In this document: positions 55,301 through 64,000 of the stretch, piece by piece
How the letters are laid out: every line of letters starts with the position of its first letter
Numbering within the stretch: the first letter of the stretch is position 1
Source: Natrinema sp. SYSU A 869
GTDB taxonomy: Archaea; Halobacteriota; Halobacteria; Halobacteriales; Natrialbaceae
Direction of reading: 5' to 3'
DNA length: 64,000 nucleotides
NCBI RefSeq assembly: GCF_019879105.1
Contig: NZ_CP082249.1
Coordinates: 2,790,001 to 2,854,000, forward strand
Position numbers and translations under genes: made by a program
Notes under the pieces: model-generated
The model's input: only the letters and a program-made list of their open reading frames with translations
Told to the model about the DNA's origin: nothing
Databases searched by the model: none

Positions 55301-56885
55301 CGCTGCACGACATCTACTCGATCGAGGACCTCAAGCAGCTGATCTTCGATCTCAAGGCCGCGAACGAGGAGGCGGACATCAACGTCAAGCTCGTCTCCGA
55401 GGCCGGCATCGGCACGGTCGCTGCCGGCGTCGCGAAGGCGAACGCCGACGTGGTCCACATCTCGGGCCACGACGGCGGTACCGGTGCATCGCCCAAACCT
55501 CGATCAAGAGCGCCGGCCTCCCCTGGGAACTCGGTCTCGCCGAGGCCAACCAGATGCTCTGTGCGACCGGCCTCCGCGACCGCATCCGCGTCTCGGCCGA
55601 CGGCGGGATGAAGACCGGCCGCGATGTCGCCGTCGCCGCCCTGCTGGGTGCCGAGGAGTACATCTTCGGGACCGCCTCGCTCGTCACCGGCGGCTGCGTA
55701 ATGGCCCGGCAGTGTCACAAGAACACCTGCCCGGTCGGCGTCGCCACCCAGCGTGAGGACCTGCGCAAGCGGTTCCCTGGCGAGCCCGAACACGTCATCA
55801 ACTACATGACCTTTATCGCGCAGGAACTGCGCGAGATCATGGCCGAACTCGGCTTCGAGACCATCGACGAGATGATCGGCCAAGTCGACGCACTCGAGCA
55901 GCGAACCGATGTCGACCACCCGAAGGCCCGCAACGTCGACCTCTCGGAAGTCCTCGCGGACCCCGGTAGCGACGTCCGCCGGAAGATCCGCGAGCAGGAT
56001 CACGAACTCGAGGACCAACTCGACCGCGACCTCATTGAGGCTGCGGCCGACGCGATCGAAGATCAGGAGCCCGTCTCGCTCGAGACCGAGGTCACGAACG
56101 TTGACCGGACCGTCGGCGCGATGCTCTCGAATCGCATCACCAGCCGCTACGGCGAGCCCGGCCTTCCGGAGGACACCATCACCGTCGACCTCGAGGGGAC
56201 CGCCGGCCAGAGCTTCGGTGCGTTCCTGGCAAGCGGCGTCTCGATGCATCTCGACGGCAGCGCGAACGACTACGTCGGCAAGGGACTTTCGGGCGGTAAA
56301 CTCACAATCCGGACGCCTGAGACCGCGGCCTACGACCCGACCGAGAACATCTCGATCGGCAACGTCGCCCTCTACGGCGCGACCGACGGCCAGCTGTACG
56401 TCAACGGCGTCGCCGGCGAACGCTTCGCCGTCCGTAACTCCGGTGCCAAGGCCGTCGTCGAGGGCCTCGGCGACCACGGCTGCGAGTACATGACCGGCGG
56501 CGTCGTCGCCGTCCTCGGCGAGACCGGGAAGAACTTCGCGGCCGGCATGTCCGGCGGCGTCGCCTACGTCTACGACCCCGATGACGAGTTCGAGACCAAG
56601 GCAAACACCGGCATGGTCTCGCTGCACGACGACTTAGAGGAAAAAGACGAGCAGATGCTCCGCCGACTCGTCGAGAATCACGTCGCCTACACCGGCTCCG
56701 AGCGTGGCGAACGCCTGCTCGAGAACTGGGAGCGCGCGCTCGAGGCCTTCGTGAAGGTCATGCCCGAGGCCTACTACGAGGCGATCACCGAGCAAGGGTC
56801 GGACGACGTCCGCAATGAACTGCCCGGTGCGCCTGAGGCGGCGGCCGAAGCCGAATCAGCCAACTTCGCGGCGAGCGACGACTAA
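52330..56885 (+). CDS. gltB: Glutamate synthase large subunit, frame break at C-run
   Basis: About 1518 residues, ferredoxin- or NAD(P)H-dependent GOGAT, which makes glutamate from glutamine and 2-oxoglutarate. The class II glutaminase starts RSNCGVGVVMDL near residue 20, its Cys following a short propeptide. Then come the central domain and the FMN synthase domain (GGKSNSGEGGE, HISGHDGGTGASP). The Fe-S cysteines are in CVMARQCHKNTCPVGVAT and the C-terminal GxGxG helix has GGKLTIRTP. The frame breaks at CCC 55492-55494; one added C gives GASPQTSIKSAGLPWELG. ATG 52330 (MTQPHIAPS) is the start. No small subunit is adjacent. Confidence 0.95.
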
Positions 56886-56959
56886 CTCGAACAACGCTTT
56901 TCTCTCGGATCGCACTGGATCGTTCGGTCGATCGATACGTTCTGTTCGCCGGCGCTTGA

Positions 56960-57610
56960 TTACTCCATCAACCGCACGTGAAAATACGGGAACCGAGCGT
57001 CCTCCTCGTCGGCCAGCGCGTCCCTGAACTCTCCCCTTTCGACCAGTTCGAACCCGGCTGACTCGAGTTGGTCTCGGGTGGCCGCCGCGCCGGCCATGCT
57101 CCAGCGCATCTCGGTGCCCGTCTCGAGCCAGTCCGGATTCGAACCGGTCCACTCGGTCCAGCCTTCCGTGAGGAGGAGCCGTCCACCCGGTTTGAGGACG
57201 CGCGCGAACGACTCGATCGCCGTCCGGTGGTCGTCGATCGGGACGTGAATCAGCGAGTACAGTGCAGTGATGGCGTCGAACGTGTCCGCAGCGAACGGTA
57301 TCCGAGTCATCTCACCCTGGCACAGCGCCACGTCGGGAACGAGCCGGGTCGCCGTCTCGAGTTGGTCCCGCGAGAGGTCGAGCCCGACGGCCAGCTCTGA
57401 GTCGCACCCGTTCGACGGGTCGAGGGTGTACTCGAGCGCCGGGGTTCCCTGTCCACAGCCGGCGTCGAGGAGACGAAATCCGGCTGGAAGTCCGTCGAAC
57501 AGCGCCTCGAGAGCTGCCGTCTCCTCATCGTCCCGCGTCGCGTTCCGTTCGTTCGCGTACGTTGTCGTGATTTCGTCGTAGGCGCGGCGGACGTCGTCCC
57601 GGTCGGACAT
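56960..57610 (-). CDS. SAM-dependent methyltransferase (class I)
   Basis: A 216-residue class I methyltransferase. Motif I LLDAGCGQGTPAL is near residue 48, the acidic residue binding SAM ribose is in AVGLDLSRDQLE, and motif IV/post ITALYSLIHVPIDDH follows, then VLKPGGRLLLTEG. Typical of Methyltransf_11/25 small-molecule enzymes. It begins ATG 57608-57610 and converges with gltB after 74 nt. Substrate unknown. Confidence 0.88.
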   Translation of the reverse strand: MSDRDDVRRAYDEITTTYANERNATRDDEETAALEALFDGLPAGFRLLDAGCGQGTPALEYTLDPSNGCDSELAVGLDLSRDQLETATRLVPDVALCQGEMTRIPFAADTFDAITALYSLIHVPIDDHRTAIESFARVLKPGGRLLLTEGWTEWTGSNPDWLETGTEMRWSMAGAAATRDQLESAGFELVERGEFRDALADEEDARFPYFHVRLME

Positions 57611-57685
57611 AGCCGTCCGTCTCGTGTGAGCGACAAATGTCTTCGGTCGCTGTGGGAATGCGACTCGCCTGTCCGTCAGGGACGA

Positions 57686-58305
57686 CTATTCTCTGCCGAG
57701 CGTCTGAAACTCCTCGTTCGGCCGCATCTCGGCGAACATCGCCATTCGATTGCTCATGTTGTAATAGGCAGTGACGGCTCCGATGTCCCAGATCGCTTCC
57801 TCGCTGAACCCGGCGTCCCGTAACGCCTCGAGATCCGCCGGTTCGACCTCGGTCGGTCGTTCGGTGAGTGTCACGGCGATGTCAAGCATCGTCCGATGGG
57901 CGTCGCTGATATCCGCGGTCCGGTAGTTCGCGATCAGCTGGTCGGCCAGCGTCGGATCCTCGGCGTAGATCCGGACGAGCGCGCCGTGGGCGACGTTGCA
58001 GTAGTAGCAGTGGTTGACGCCGGAGACGGCGACGATGATCATTTCGATCTCCTCGCGCTCGAGGGCGGTGTCCTCGACGAGTGCGTCGTGATACTGGAAA
58101 AGGCCCGAAAGTGCGAGGGTTTGTACGCGAACGCGGCGAATACGTTCGGCGTGAAGCCGGCGCGGTCGGTCTCCTCCGCGATTCGGTCCTGCAGATCTTC
58201 AGGTAGGTCATCGAACGCCGGAACGGGGAATCGGGCCATCGCGTCGTCGCTGAGTTCCGGGGTCGGTTCGGGCGTCGGTTCAGATTCGGAATCGGGATTG
58301 GCCAT
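57686..58305 (-). CDS. Carboxymuconolactone decarboxylase/AhpD-like protein, frame break
   Basis: About 206 residues, a peroxidase-related CMD-family protein. The redox pair is NHCYYCNVAHGALVR (CxxC with downstream His) in the AhpD motif. The first part reads ATG 58303-58305 (MANPDSES...). The frame breaks at the A-run 58098-58101 (T-run coding); adding one T gives HFRAFFQYHDALVEDTALE and joins the second frame. The N-terminal 20 residues are a Pro/Glu-rich tail. It probably reduces peroxides or disulfides. Confidence 0.87.
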
Positions 58306-58352
58306 AGCTACCGTTCCACAAGCGACTGTAATAATGCAGGGGCGAATGAGCG

Positions 58353-58763
58353 CTATCCGTCGAGGACGCCGCCCGCGTCGACCGCCGTCTCTCGAATCGC
58401 CGCCGCGTCGGGAGCCGCGAGGAGATGCGCCTCGCAGTTACAGTCCGATGCGCCGAATCCAGAGACGGATTCGCCGGGCAGCGACCGCGCCAGTTCACAC
58501 TCCCGATCGGCATCCGGGAACGTGATCGCACTCTCGAGATGCGCCGCTGGATGACCGAGTAGATAATCGATGTGCCAGTGTCGAGTCTCACGGTTGCCGA
58601 CGGCGAGTTCGCGGTGGCGATCAACGCGGCTGAAGCCGCCGGGGCCGAACGCGCTGCCGACGTAGGCGTACGCATCGGCGGCGAACTCGAGGTTTCCGAG
58701 CGCCCCGACCGAAATGCTCGTCGACTCGGTTACGCCAATTGCGAGGACGTACGTACCGCTCAT
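58353..58763 (-). CDS. DUF123 (GIY-YIG-like) protein
   Basis: A 136-residue DUF123 protein, related to GIY-YIG nucleases. Blocks: GTYVLAIGVTES, VGALGNLEFAADAYAYVGSA (the YVG in GIY-YIG position), RVDRHRELAVG and RHWHIDYLLGHP with His/Tyr. A C-terminal segment has CELARSLPG, FGASDCNCEAHLL typical of the family. Its cellular job is not settled. ATG 58761-58763 (MSGTYVLA). Confidence 0.85.
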   Translation of the reverse strand: MSGTYVLAIGVTESTSISVGALGNLEFAADAYAYVGSAFGPGGFSRVDRHRELAVGNRETRHWHIDYLLGHPAAHLESAITFPDADRECELARSLPGESVSGFGASDCNCEAHLLAAPDAAAIRETAVDAGGVLDG

Positions 58764-59163
58764 ACCGGATCGTCGGGACAGCGGTGGCAAAAACGAGGTG
58801 ATTTCGGATCGTGGTGACGGATATCGGCCGGCGATTCGAAGCCGTTAGCCCGACCAATCCTCGTCATGGGCTCGACCCTCGCCGGTCGGTCGTTCATGGG
58901 TGTAGCTGTGTAGATCGGTGGGTTCGGTCGGTCGTCGATTCCCGATTCGGCCCGATCGACGCGCTAGTCGCTGATGATCGTAGTGCTGCGGTAGGTTTAG
59001 ACCGAACGAGTGGATAAAACTCGAGCGTGAGTTCGCGTGAATGCCCATACCGGGGCAGAGCAGGGACTGAACTGGCGATAGACGGCTACCGGGGACGGTC
59101 GACCGGATCCGCTCTGGATCCGATTCGGTTTGAGTCCGTCTCCGCTCAAGTGAACGGCTCCAA
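58764..59163. other. Intergenic region, small ORFs only
   Basis: Between the DUF123 gene and the Zn-finger protein gene, both on the minus strand. A 44-codon frame (ATG at about 58894) ends in TGA overlapping the DUF123 start and has an FCHRCP motif, but is too short to trust. A 67-codon frame (MGIHANSRSS) lies just upstream. I see no RNA gene. Confidence 0.4.
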
Positions 59164-60167
59164 CTACCGGGAGTGGTTCGGCTGTGACAAGCCGTTTCCG
59201 AGGCCATAGACCTGCCGCGGGTCCGTGTTCGGACCGAACGCGAACAGCCCGCGAGCGGGTTCGTGTTCGTAGGTTACCCACTGTGGCAGAATCTGGGCCC
59301 CAATCAATTTGCGAACAGCCAGCTGTTTGAGCCGGGCGTCCGGCGCAAGGTGATCCGTCAGCCGCAGATCGATGATTCCGTCGAAGACGTACTCCTCCTC
59401 GGGATAGCCGTCCTGACCCGCCGTCGTCGCGGCGGCGACGATCGGCACAAATCGGGCCTTGCAGACGGTCGCTCGAACGTCTTTGATGAAGTCGTGCACC
59501 AACTGCTCCTGGAGCAACGACTCGAGTTCGTCCAGCGAGTCGATCGTGACCAGTCCCGTCTCGGTCATCTCGAGGTCGTCGAGCGCGCGGTGGAGACTGT
59601 TCGCCACCTCGCGACGGTCGCTCGGATCGCGGACCTCGACGATTGAATCTTCCGCGGCCTCGCCGACAACGTTGACCAGTCGGTTCGTCTGTCGAGGAAG
59701 TCGTCCCGGTCGTCAAGCCGATGAGTGAAGCAGTCGATGATCCGCAATCGGTCGTTTTCCAGCGCCGGGAGGACGTTCCAGCCGTTCCCGTAGAACCGTT
59801 CGAGCGTCGCCGTCGGCGGGTTAGCGACGGAGACGATGACGGCGGGTTCACCCCGCTCGAGTGCGCGCCAGACGAGTTCGGTCCCCAGTTCGGCGCGGCG
59901 GGTCCCTTCGTCGCCCGAGAGAAGGAGGAACGAGTCGGCAGGGATGCCGTTCGGAACGAGCGAGTCGAGCGGTTCGACGCCGGTAACGAACCGCTTGTAC
60001 GCGTCGGGATCGGGCATCGTCGAGTCGTCGTCGGCGGCCTCGCGGCAGGCGGTCGAACAGTATCGCCCGTCGTCGCTCTCCTCGGGATCGCCCGGGATCG
60101 GGTAGTGACAGTGATCGCACTCGAGTGGATACTCGCGAGTGCGATCCGTCCAGAGCTGTTCTGACAT
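59164..60167 (-). CDS. Zinc-finger RecA/KaiC-like protein, frame break
   Basis: About 334 residues. The N-terminus has an MYM/TRASH-like zinc finger (ECDHCHYPI and GRYCSTACREA). A RecA-superfamily domain follows: GVEPLDSLVPNGIPADSFLL, a degenerate Walker A (SGDEGTRRAELG, lacking GKT), AVIVSVANPPTATLERF and LRIIDCFTHRLDD. TGLVTIDSLDEL is a Walker B-like strand. The frame breaks near 59686-59695; one base gives RLVNVVGEAAEDSIVEV. No clear homopolymer there. A nucleic-acid or regulatory role is possible; no ATPase is claimed. Confidence 0.75.
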
Positions 60168-60334
60168 ACCGGAACGCTCTACCACGAACAGCATCAAAGA
60201 ACCCTCCCCTGAACGATGAAGGTAACGCCGGGTTCGATCGTCGTCGGATGAGTTCCCCGACCGTCCGGTTCCGGGTCTCTCCCCTCATCGCCATCTGTCG
60301 CCAGGGTTTTCTCCGACAGTCCTGTCGGTTCCGT

Positions 60335-61324
60335 ATGGACAACGCACTCGTTATCGGTGGTACTCGCTTCATCGGTCGCCACCTCGTGGACGACCTGCTG
60401 GCCCACGAGTACGATGTGACGGTTTTCAACCGAGGAAATCATGCGAACCCGTTCGAAGACGACAATCGAGTCGACCGCGTTGAGGGCGATCGGACGAACG
60501 ACACGGCGCTCGAGGCCGCGGCGACGACGGTCGATCCCGACGCTGTCTTCGACTGCGTGGCCTACCACCCCAAGGACGTCCGCGCCGCGACTCGTCTCTT
60601 CGACGACTGCGAGGCCTATGTCTACATCTCGAGCGGCGCGGCCTACGCTCGCGAGGAGATTCCGAAACGGGAGGGCGAGACGCCCCTACACTCCTGTACG
60701 GCTGACCAGGCGACCGACGACTCGTTCGAGAGCTACGGAAATCGGAAGGCAGAGGGCGACCGCGCCGTCTTCGCGGCAGCCGACAACGGCGTTCGCGCCA
60801 TGACCGTCCGACCGCCGATCGTCTATGGTCCCCACGACTACACCGAACGCTTGGACTGGTGGATTGACCGCATCAATCGCTTCGACCGGACCGTCGTCCC
60901 CGGCGACGGGACGAACCTCCGCCATCGTGTCTACGTCGAAGACGTCGCCAGCGCGCTCCGAATCGTCGCCGAACGCGGCGCGGCCGGCGAGGCCTACAAC
61001 GTCGGCGACCGACGGCTCGTCACCCTCGAGGAGATGGTCGAGTTGATCGCCGATTGTCTCGACACCGGCGTCGATATCGTCCACGCTGGGACCCGAGAGC
61101 TCGCTGCCGGCGACATCGAACTCGACGACTACCCGCTCTACCGGACGTATCCCCACGTCCTCTCGACGGCGAAACTCGCTGCCCTCGGCTGGGAGTCGAC
61201 GCCGCTCGAGGACGCAATGGCCCGGTCGGTCGACGACCATCTCGAGAGTGACCGGGACGGAGACGAGAACGGACCGGACCGGGAGGCCGAGGAGCGCGTG
61301 CTGAGTATCCTGGATACCCTCTGA
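60335..61324 (+). CDS. NAD-dependent epimerase/dehydratase
   Basis: A 329-residue extended short-chain dehydrogenase, isoflavone-reductase/UDP-sugar type. VIGGTRFIGRHLVD at residues 6-19 is the NAD loop and YVYISSGAAYA precedes the catalytic region FESYGNRKAEGD (Tyr-x3-Lys). C-terminal blocks are RHRVYVEDVASALR and GEAYNVGDRR. ATG 60335 is preferred over a 70-residue unlike extension. It diverges from the Zn-finger gene, and its stop lies 6 nt before the palindromic MITE. Confidence 0.85.
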   Translation: MDNALVIGGTRFIGRHLVDDLLAHEYDVTVFNRGNHANPFEDDNRVDRVEGDRTNDTALEAAATTVDPDAVFDCVAYHPKDVRAATRLFDDCEAYVYISSGAAYAREEIPKREGETPLHSCTADQATDDSFESYGNRKAEGDRAVFAAADNGVRAMTVRPPIVYGPHDYTERLDWWIDRINRFDRTVVPGDGTNLRHRVYVEDVASALRIVAERGAAGEAYNVGDRRLVTLEEMVELIADCLDTGVDIVHAGTRELAAGDIELDDYPLYRTYPHVLSTAKLAALGWESTPLEDAMARSVDDHLESDRDGDENGPDREAEERVLSILDTL

Positions 61325-61330
61325 GTAAGG

Positions 61331-61416
61331 CTATAGTAGCCACTGAAACGATTTACACACTGATCGCACAGCTGTCATGCGATCAGGTGTGCTGTGACTT
61401 TCAGTGGCTACTATAG
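61331..61416. mobile_element. Palindromic MITE (86 bp)
   Basis: CTATAGTAGCCACTGAAA (61331-61348) and TTTCAGTGGCTACTATAG (61399-61416) are perfect 18-bp terminal inverted repeats. The middle is a second near-palindrome with CACAC-TGATCGCA and TGCGATCA-GGTGTG. The whole element could fold as one long hairpin and end transcription from both sides. It lies between two convergent genes and supplies the last codons and stop of the M48-like gene (-). No target duplication is obvious. Confidence 0.82.
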
Positions 61417-62495
61417 TTCCGGAGTCGCTCGAGCCGACGCGCCGTTGACGGCGTGGCGGCGAGGCGCTCGTGGAGCCAACTTCTGTCGTCGGTTAGGTTC
61501 GGGGCGGCCTTGTACGCACTCGCGAGGACGTCGGCTCCCACTTCATCGGCCGCTCGGTGATCGGCGGCGACCTCACAGCGCTGGCAGTGCCGACAGCAGA
61601 GCGACCAGACGACGACGAGGACGGCGAGCGCGAGGATCACAGACGTCCAGACGGTTAGGCTTAGGAACAGGCTGAAGAGACCCGCCATGACGAGCGATCG
61701 CCGCTCGAGGAGCCAGAGTTCGTCAGCGGCGTCGGCGCGCGCACACAGTGCCGTCAGCTCGGCGTCGTCGAGGACATCGAACGCGTAGTCGGTGGCGTAC
61801 AGCCGCCGGTTCCAGAACGGTCCCTCGAGGGAGAGGATGGCAGTTTCGGTCTCCTTGCCAGGGAACACGCCGGCAATCGTCGCAGTCAGGTCGGTACGGT
61901 TAGCTGCGGCCTCGAGCCGCCGTCGTTGTTCGGCCGTCGGGTTGCTGACCGCCTGCGAGAGCCGAATGTTGTGTTGTAACCAGCCGTACGTCCCGATGGC
62001 GAGGACGGCGAACAGGAGCAGGATCAGCCGCAGGTTCGGATCCGACGTCTCGAGGAGTACCGTGACGGGGGCGATCGCACCCAGACAGAATATCGCGATC
62101 GCCGCGAGATATTTTGCGAGGCGGGCGACGGCCGTCACGGCGCTGATCTCGAGATCATTGTGTTCGCGGGCGTAGGGAAAGACGCCGAGGTACGTGACGA
62201 GGACGGTGACGATCGTGCCAGCTGCCGTCGGCACCCAGGCGAGCGGCGCGGCGAGTCCGCCGGACAGCGCCGGATGAACGGACGAGAGCGCCGTCTCAGT
62301 GCCGGCGACCAGCCCGGAGAACACGAGGGTGAGGAAGGTAGCGAGCCCCACGACGGCGAGGAGCCGGTGCGTCCCGCGCGACTGCCGGTCGTCCTCGCCG
62401 TCGCCTCGGCGTCGAACCGCGTACCGTCCGTACAGCCGGCCTGTGGCGTAACCGACAACGAGCAGTCCAAACCAGCGGGCGAGTACCGAAATCAT
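61401..62495 (-). CDS. M48 (HtpX-like) membrane protein lacking the metalloprotease motif
   Basis: A 364-residue protein with about six membrane helices, two near the C-terminus after a cytosolic domain, and the layout of the HtpX/M48 family. In the position where M48 peptidases have HExxH, after FDVLDDAELTALCA, the sequence reads ARADAADELW, with neither His. The third-ligand region (AADHRAADEVGADVL) keeps a similar helix. So it is a pseudo-peptidase. Its last residues (YSSH) and TGA stop come from the palindromic MITE, so the original C-terminus may have been cut. Confidence 0.72.
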   Translation of the reverse strand: MISVLARWFGLLVVGYATGRLYGRYAVRRRGDGEDDRQSRGTHRLLAVVGLATFLTLVFSGLVAGTETALSSVHPALSGGLAAPLAWVPTAAGTIVTVLVTYLGVFPYAREHNDLEISAVTAVARLAKYLAAIAIFCLGAIAPVTVLLETSDPNLRLILLLFAVLAIGTYGWLQHNIRLSQAVSNPTAEQRRRLEAAANRTDLTATIAGVFPGKETETAILSLEGPFWNRRLYATDYAFDVLDDAELTALCARADAADELWLLERRSLVMAGLFSLFLSLTVWTSVILALAVLVVVWSLCCRHCQRCEVAADHRAADEVGADVLASAYKAAPNLTDDRSWLHERLAATPSTARRLERLRNYSSH

Positions 62496-62669
62496 GTCTT
62501 CTGGTTCTAGTTGGAAAGTATACTATATGGCGTCTTCGACGTGATGGATCGTGTCGGACATCGGGAGAGCGGGTTCCGAGTCGATCGACTCTCGAACGGC
62601 TGGTGATTCCGGGCCGATCGGCGAGGCAACGAGGAAAGGCACATGTCCCAGGGGTGAGTCAGGTCAGGT

Positions 62670-63731
62670 ATGTTCGAGAAGTCGACGTGGATCCGACTCC
62701 CGCGAAACGTCGTCGTCGGCCACGACGTTCGTAGCGAGGTCGTCGACGTAGTCGACGATCTCCACTTACAGGGACGGCCGCTGTTCGTCACGAGTCCGAC
62801 GCCCCGTGAGGTCGCCGCGAACCCAATCGCGGCCGACTTCGAGGCCGCTGGGATCGACCCCGCGATCGTCACGATCGAAAAAGCGACCTTCGATGCCGTC
62901 GAACGGGTGATCGAGGTCGCCGAGGCCGAGGAGGTCTCCTATCTCGTCGGGATCGGCGGTGGGAAGGCCATCGACATCGCGAAACTGGCCAGTCACCACC
63001 TCGATATGGGCTTTCTCTCCGTCCCGACCGCAGCGAGCCACGACGGGATCGTCAGCAATCGCGGCTCCGTCCCGGACGGCGATTCCCGCCACAGCGTCGC
63101 CGCCGAACCGCCGCTGGCGGTCGTCGCCGACACCGGCATCCTCGCCGACGCGCCGTGGGAACTGACGACCGCCGGCTGCGCCGACATCATCTCCAACTAC
63201 ACCGCGGTGATGGACTGGCGGCTCGCTAACCGGCTCAAGGACGTCGAGTACTCCGAGTACGCCGCCGCGCTCTCGGAGATGACCGCCGAGATCCTCGTGG
63301 ACAACGCCGACCTCATCCGGCCGGGCCTCGAGGAGTCGGCCTGGGTCGTCACCAAGGCGCTCATGTCCTCCGGTGTCGCGATGAGCATCGCCGGCTCCTC
63401 GCGGCCAGCCAGCGGGGCCGAACACCTCTTCTCGCATCAGCTCGATCGATTGGCCCCCGAGGCAGCCCTCCACGGCCACCAGGTCGGCGTCGGCTCGATC
63501 ATGACCGCTTACCTCCACCAGGGAGAAGACGGTATCTGGCGCGACATTCGCGACGCGCTCTCGAGCATCGACGCGCCGACGACTGCCGCGGAACTGGGAA
63601 TCGACGACGAGACCGTCATCGAGTCGCTGACTACCTGCCACGAGATCCGCGATCGCTACACGATTCTGGGCAACGGGATGAACGAGCGAGCCGCTCGAGA
63701 CGTGGCAACGAAAACGGGCGTCATCGACTGA
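62670..63731 (+). CDS. egsA: sn-glycerol-1-phosphate dehydrogenase
   Basis: A 353-residue NAD(P)H-dependent enzyme that makes sn-glycerol 1-phosphate, the backbone of archaeal lipids. The NAD loop LVGIGGGKAIDIAKL is near residue 92, and PTAASHDGIVSN follows. Zinc ligands are Asp in AGCADIISN and His in GAEHLFSH and HGHQVGVGS. ATG 62670 (MFEKSTWIRL) gives normal length. Its presence is strong evidence for an archaeal genome. Confidence 0.96.
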   Translation: MFEKSTWIRLPRNVVVGHDVRSEVVDVVDDLHLQGRPLFVTSPTPREVAANPIAADFEAAGIDPAIVTIEKATFDAVERVIEVAEAEEVSYLVGIGGGKAIDIAKLASHHLDMGFLSVPTAASHDGIVSNRGSVPDGDSRHSVAAEPPLAVVADTGILADAPWELTTAGCADIISNYTAVMDWRLANRLKDVEYSEYAAALSEMTAEILVDNADLIRPGLEESAWVVTKALMSSGVAMSIAGSSRPASGAEHLFSHQLDRLAPEAALHGHQVGVGSIMTAYLHQGEDGIWRDIRDALSSIDAPTTAAELGIDDETVIESLTTCHEIRDRYTILGNGMNERAARDVATKTGVID

Positions 63732-63761
63732 GACGATCACTGAGTCGAGCGGCAATCAATC

Positions 63762-64000
63762 TTACCCCAGATCGGCGCGCTCGAACCGCCAGATTCCCAG
63801 TGCGATCGGCACCACGAGCCAGGCGATCATGATGGCGACCATAATTTCGGACTGGAGATACCACGGGAAGCCGTTGGGAACAGTCTGATTCGGGAATACG
63901 AGCGTTGTTGAGCGGAGGTACGCCGCCGTCGGACTGATCAGCGACTGGACGAACATGATCTGATTGCCAGCGATATCGAGTCCCATGAGGTCGTTGAACA
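63762..64000 (-). CDS. ABC-2 type transporter permease, C-terminal end only
   Basis: The last 78 residues of a membrane protein that continues past the right edge. One membrane helix (MVAIMIAWLVVPIALGI) is followed by RFERADLG, the ending common to NosY/ABC-2 permeases of haloarchaea. An extracellular loop (LVFPNQTVPNGFPWYL) precedes it. The start is outside the window; substrate is unknown. Confidence 0.75.
   Translation of the reverse strand, partial: FNDLMGLDIAGNQIMFVQSLISPTAAYLRSTTLVFPNQTVPNGFPWYLQSEIMVAIMIAWLVVPIALGIWRFERADLG

Noticed and set aside
1-64000. tRNA or rRNA genes
   Set aside because: I looked for T-arm (GGTTCAAATCC-like) and acceptor pairs in the gaps. The nearest, at 21945, is a simple hairpin and not a cloverleaf.

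Overview
The window is chromosomal DNA from a haloarchaeon. It is GC-rich, its proteins are very acidic, and it carries archaeal marker genes: Sec61-beta (SecG), an HTH-10 regulator, F420-dependent NADP reductase, eIF5A with deoxyhypusine synthase, archaeal-type ProS, and sn-glycerol-1-phosphate dehydrogenase for archaeal lipids. Placement within Natrialbales is only an impression from codon and motif style. I see no rRNA, tRNA, CRISPR array or intact transposase gene. Several promoters sit about 27 nt before the start codon, the pattern of leaderless mRNAs.

Layout. 1-2.7 kb: a cut-off FAD monooxygenase diverging from an HTH-10 regulator, then a worn intergenic stretch and a DUF202 remnant. 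2.7-6.4 kb: a GT-C glycosyltransferase and an AT-rich island holding a PD-(D/E)XK-like protein with two internal repeats. 7-26 kb: mostly housekeeping genes (GT2, SecG, thioredoxin, F420:NADP reductase, GDPD, fused cytochrome oxidase I+III, Nif3, deoxyhypusine synthase, MBL hydrolase, flavoprotein, PdxT, JAMM protease, cobalamin-binding protein). 25-34 kb: a glycan/lipid cluster (ASST-like protein, MprF-like membrane protein, PHP phosphoesterase, DPPR-synthase-like UbiA protein, NAD epimerase, two GT-C enzymes). 34-39 kb: two moeA paralogues around a serine hydrolase and a DedA protein. 39-50 kb: Hsp20, ABC1 kinase, AsnB-like, enolase-like, eIF5A-agmatinase, Nudix, quinone oxidoreductase, and a yihY gene split by a MITE. 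50-64 kb: proS, gltB, small metabolic genes, a Zn-finger RecA-like protein, a palindromic MITE, an M48 pseudo-peptidase, G1P dehydrogenase and the end of an ABC permease.

How the genes relate. DHS (16.6 kb), eIF5A and agmatinase (46-47 kb) are the archaeal hypusination set. The 25-34 kb cluster resembles the mycobacterial route to polyprenyl-phosphate pentose (DPPR synthase, phosphatase, epimerase, GT-C transferases) and is the best candidate for an undescribed pathway here. The most unusual non-coding structure is a dispersed intergenic repeat (17.8, 39.4 and 47.3 kb). It occurs as head-to-head pairs or singly, has a covarying hairpin near its start and a variable number of inserted hairpins.

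A strong caution: thirteen genes, including gltB, cytochrome oxidase, pdxT and the BtuF-like gene, carry fourteen reading-frame breaks, each equal to one missing base and nearly all at a homopolymer. I read this as systematic under-calling of homopolymers in the sequence, not decay, and give the full span of each gene as one CDS.
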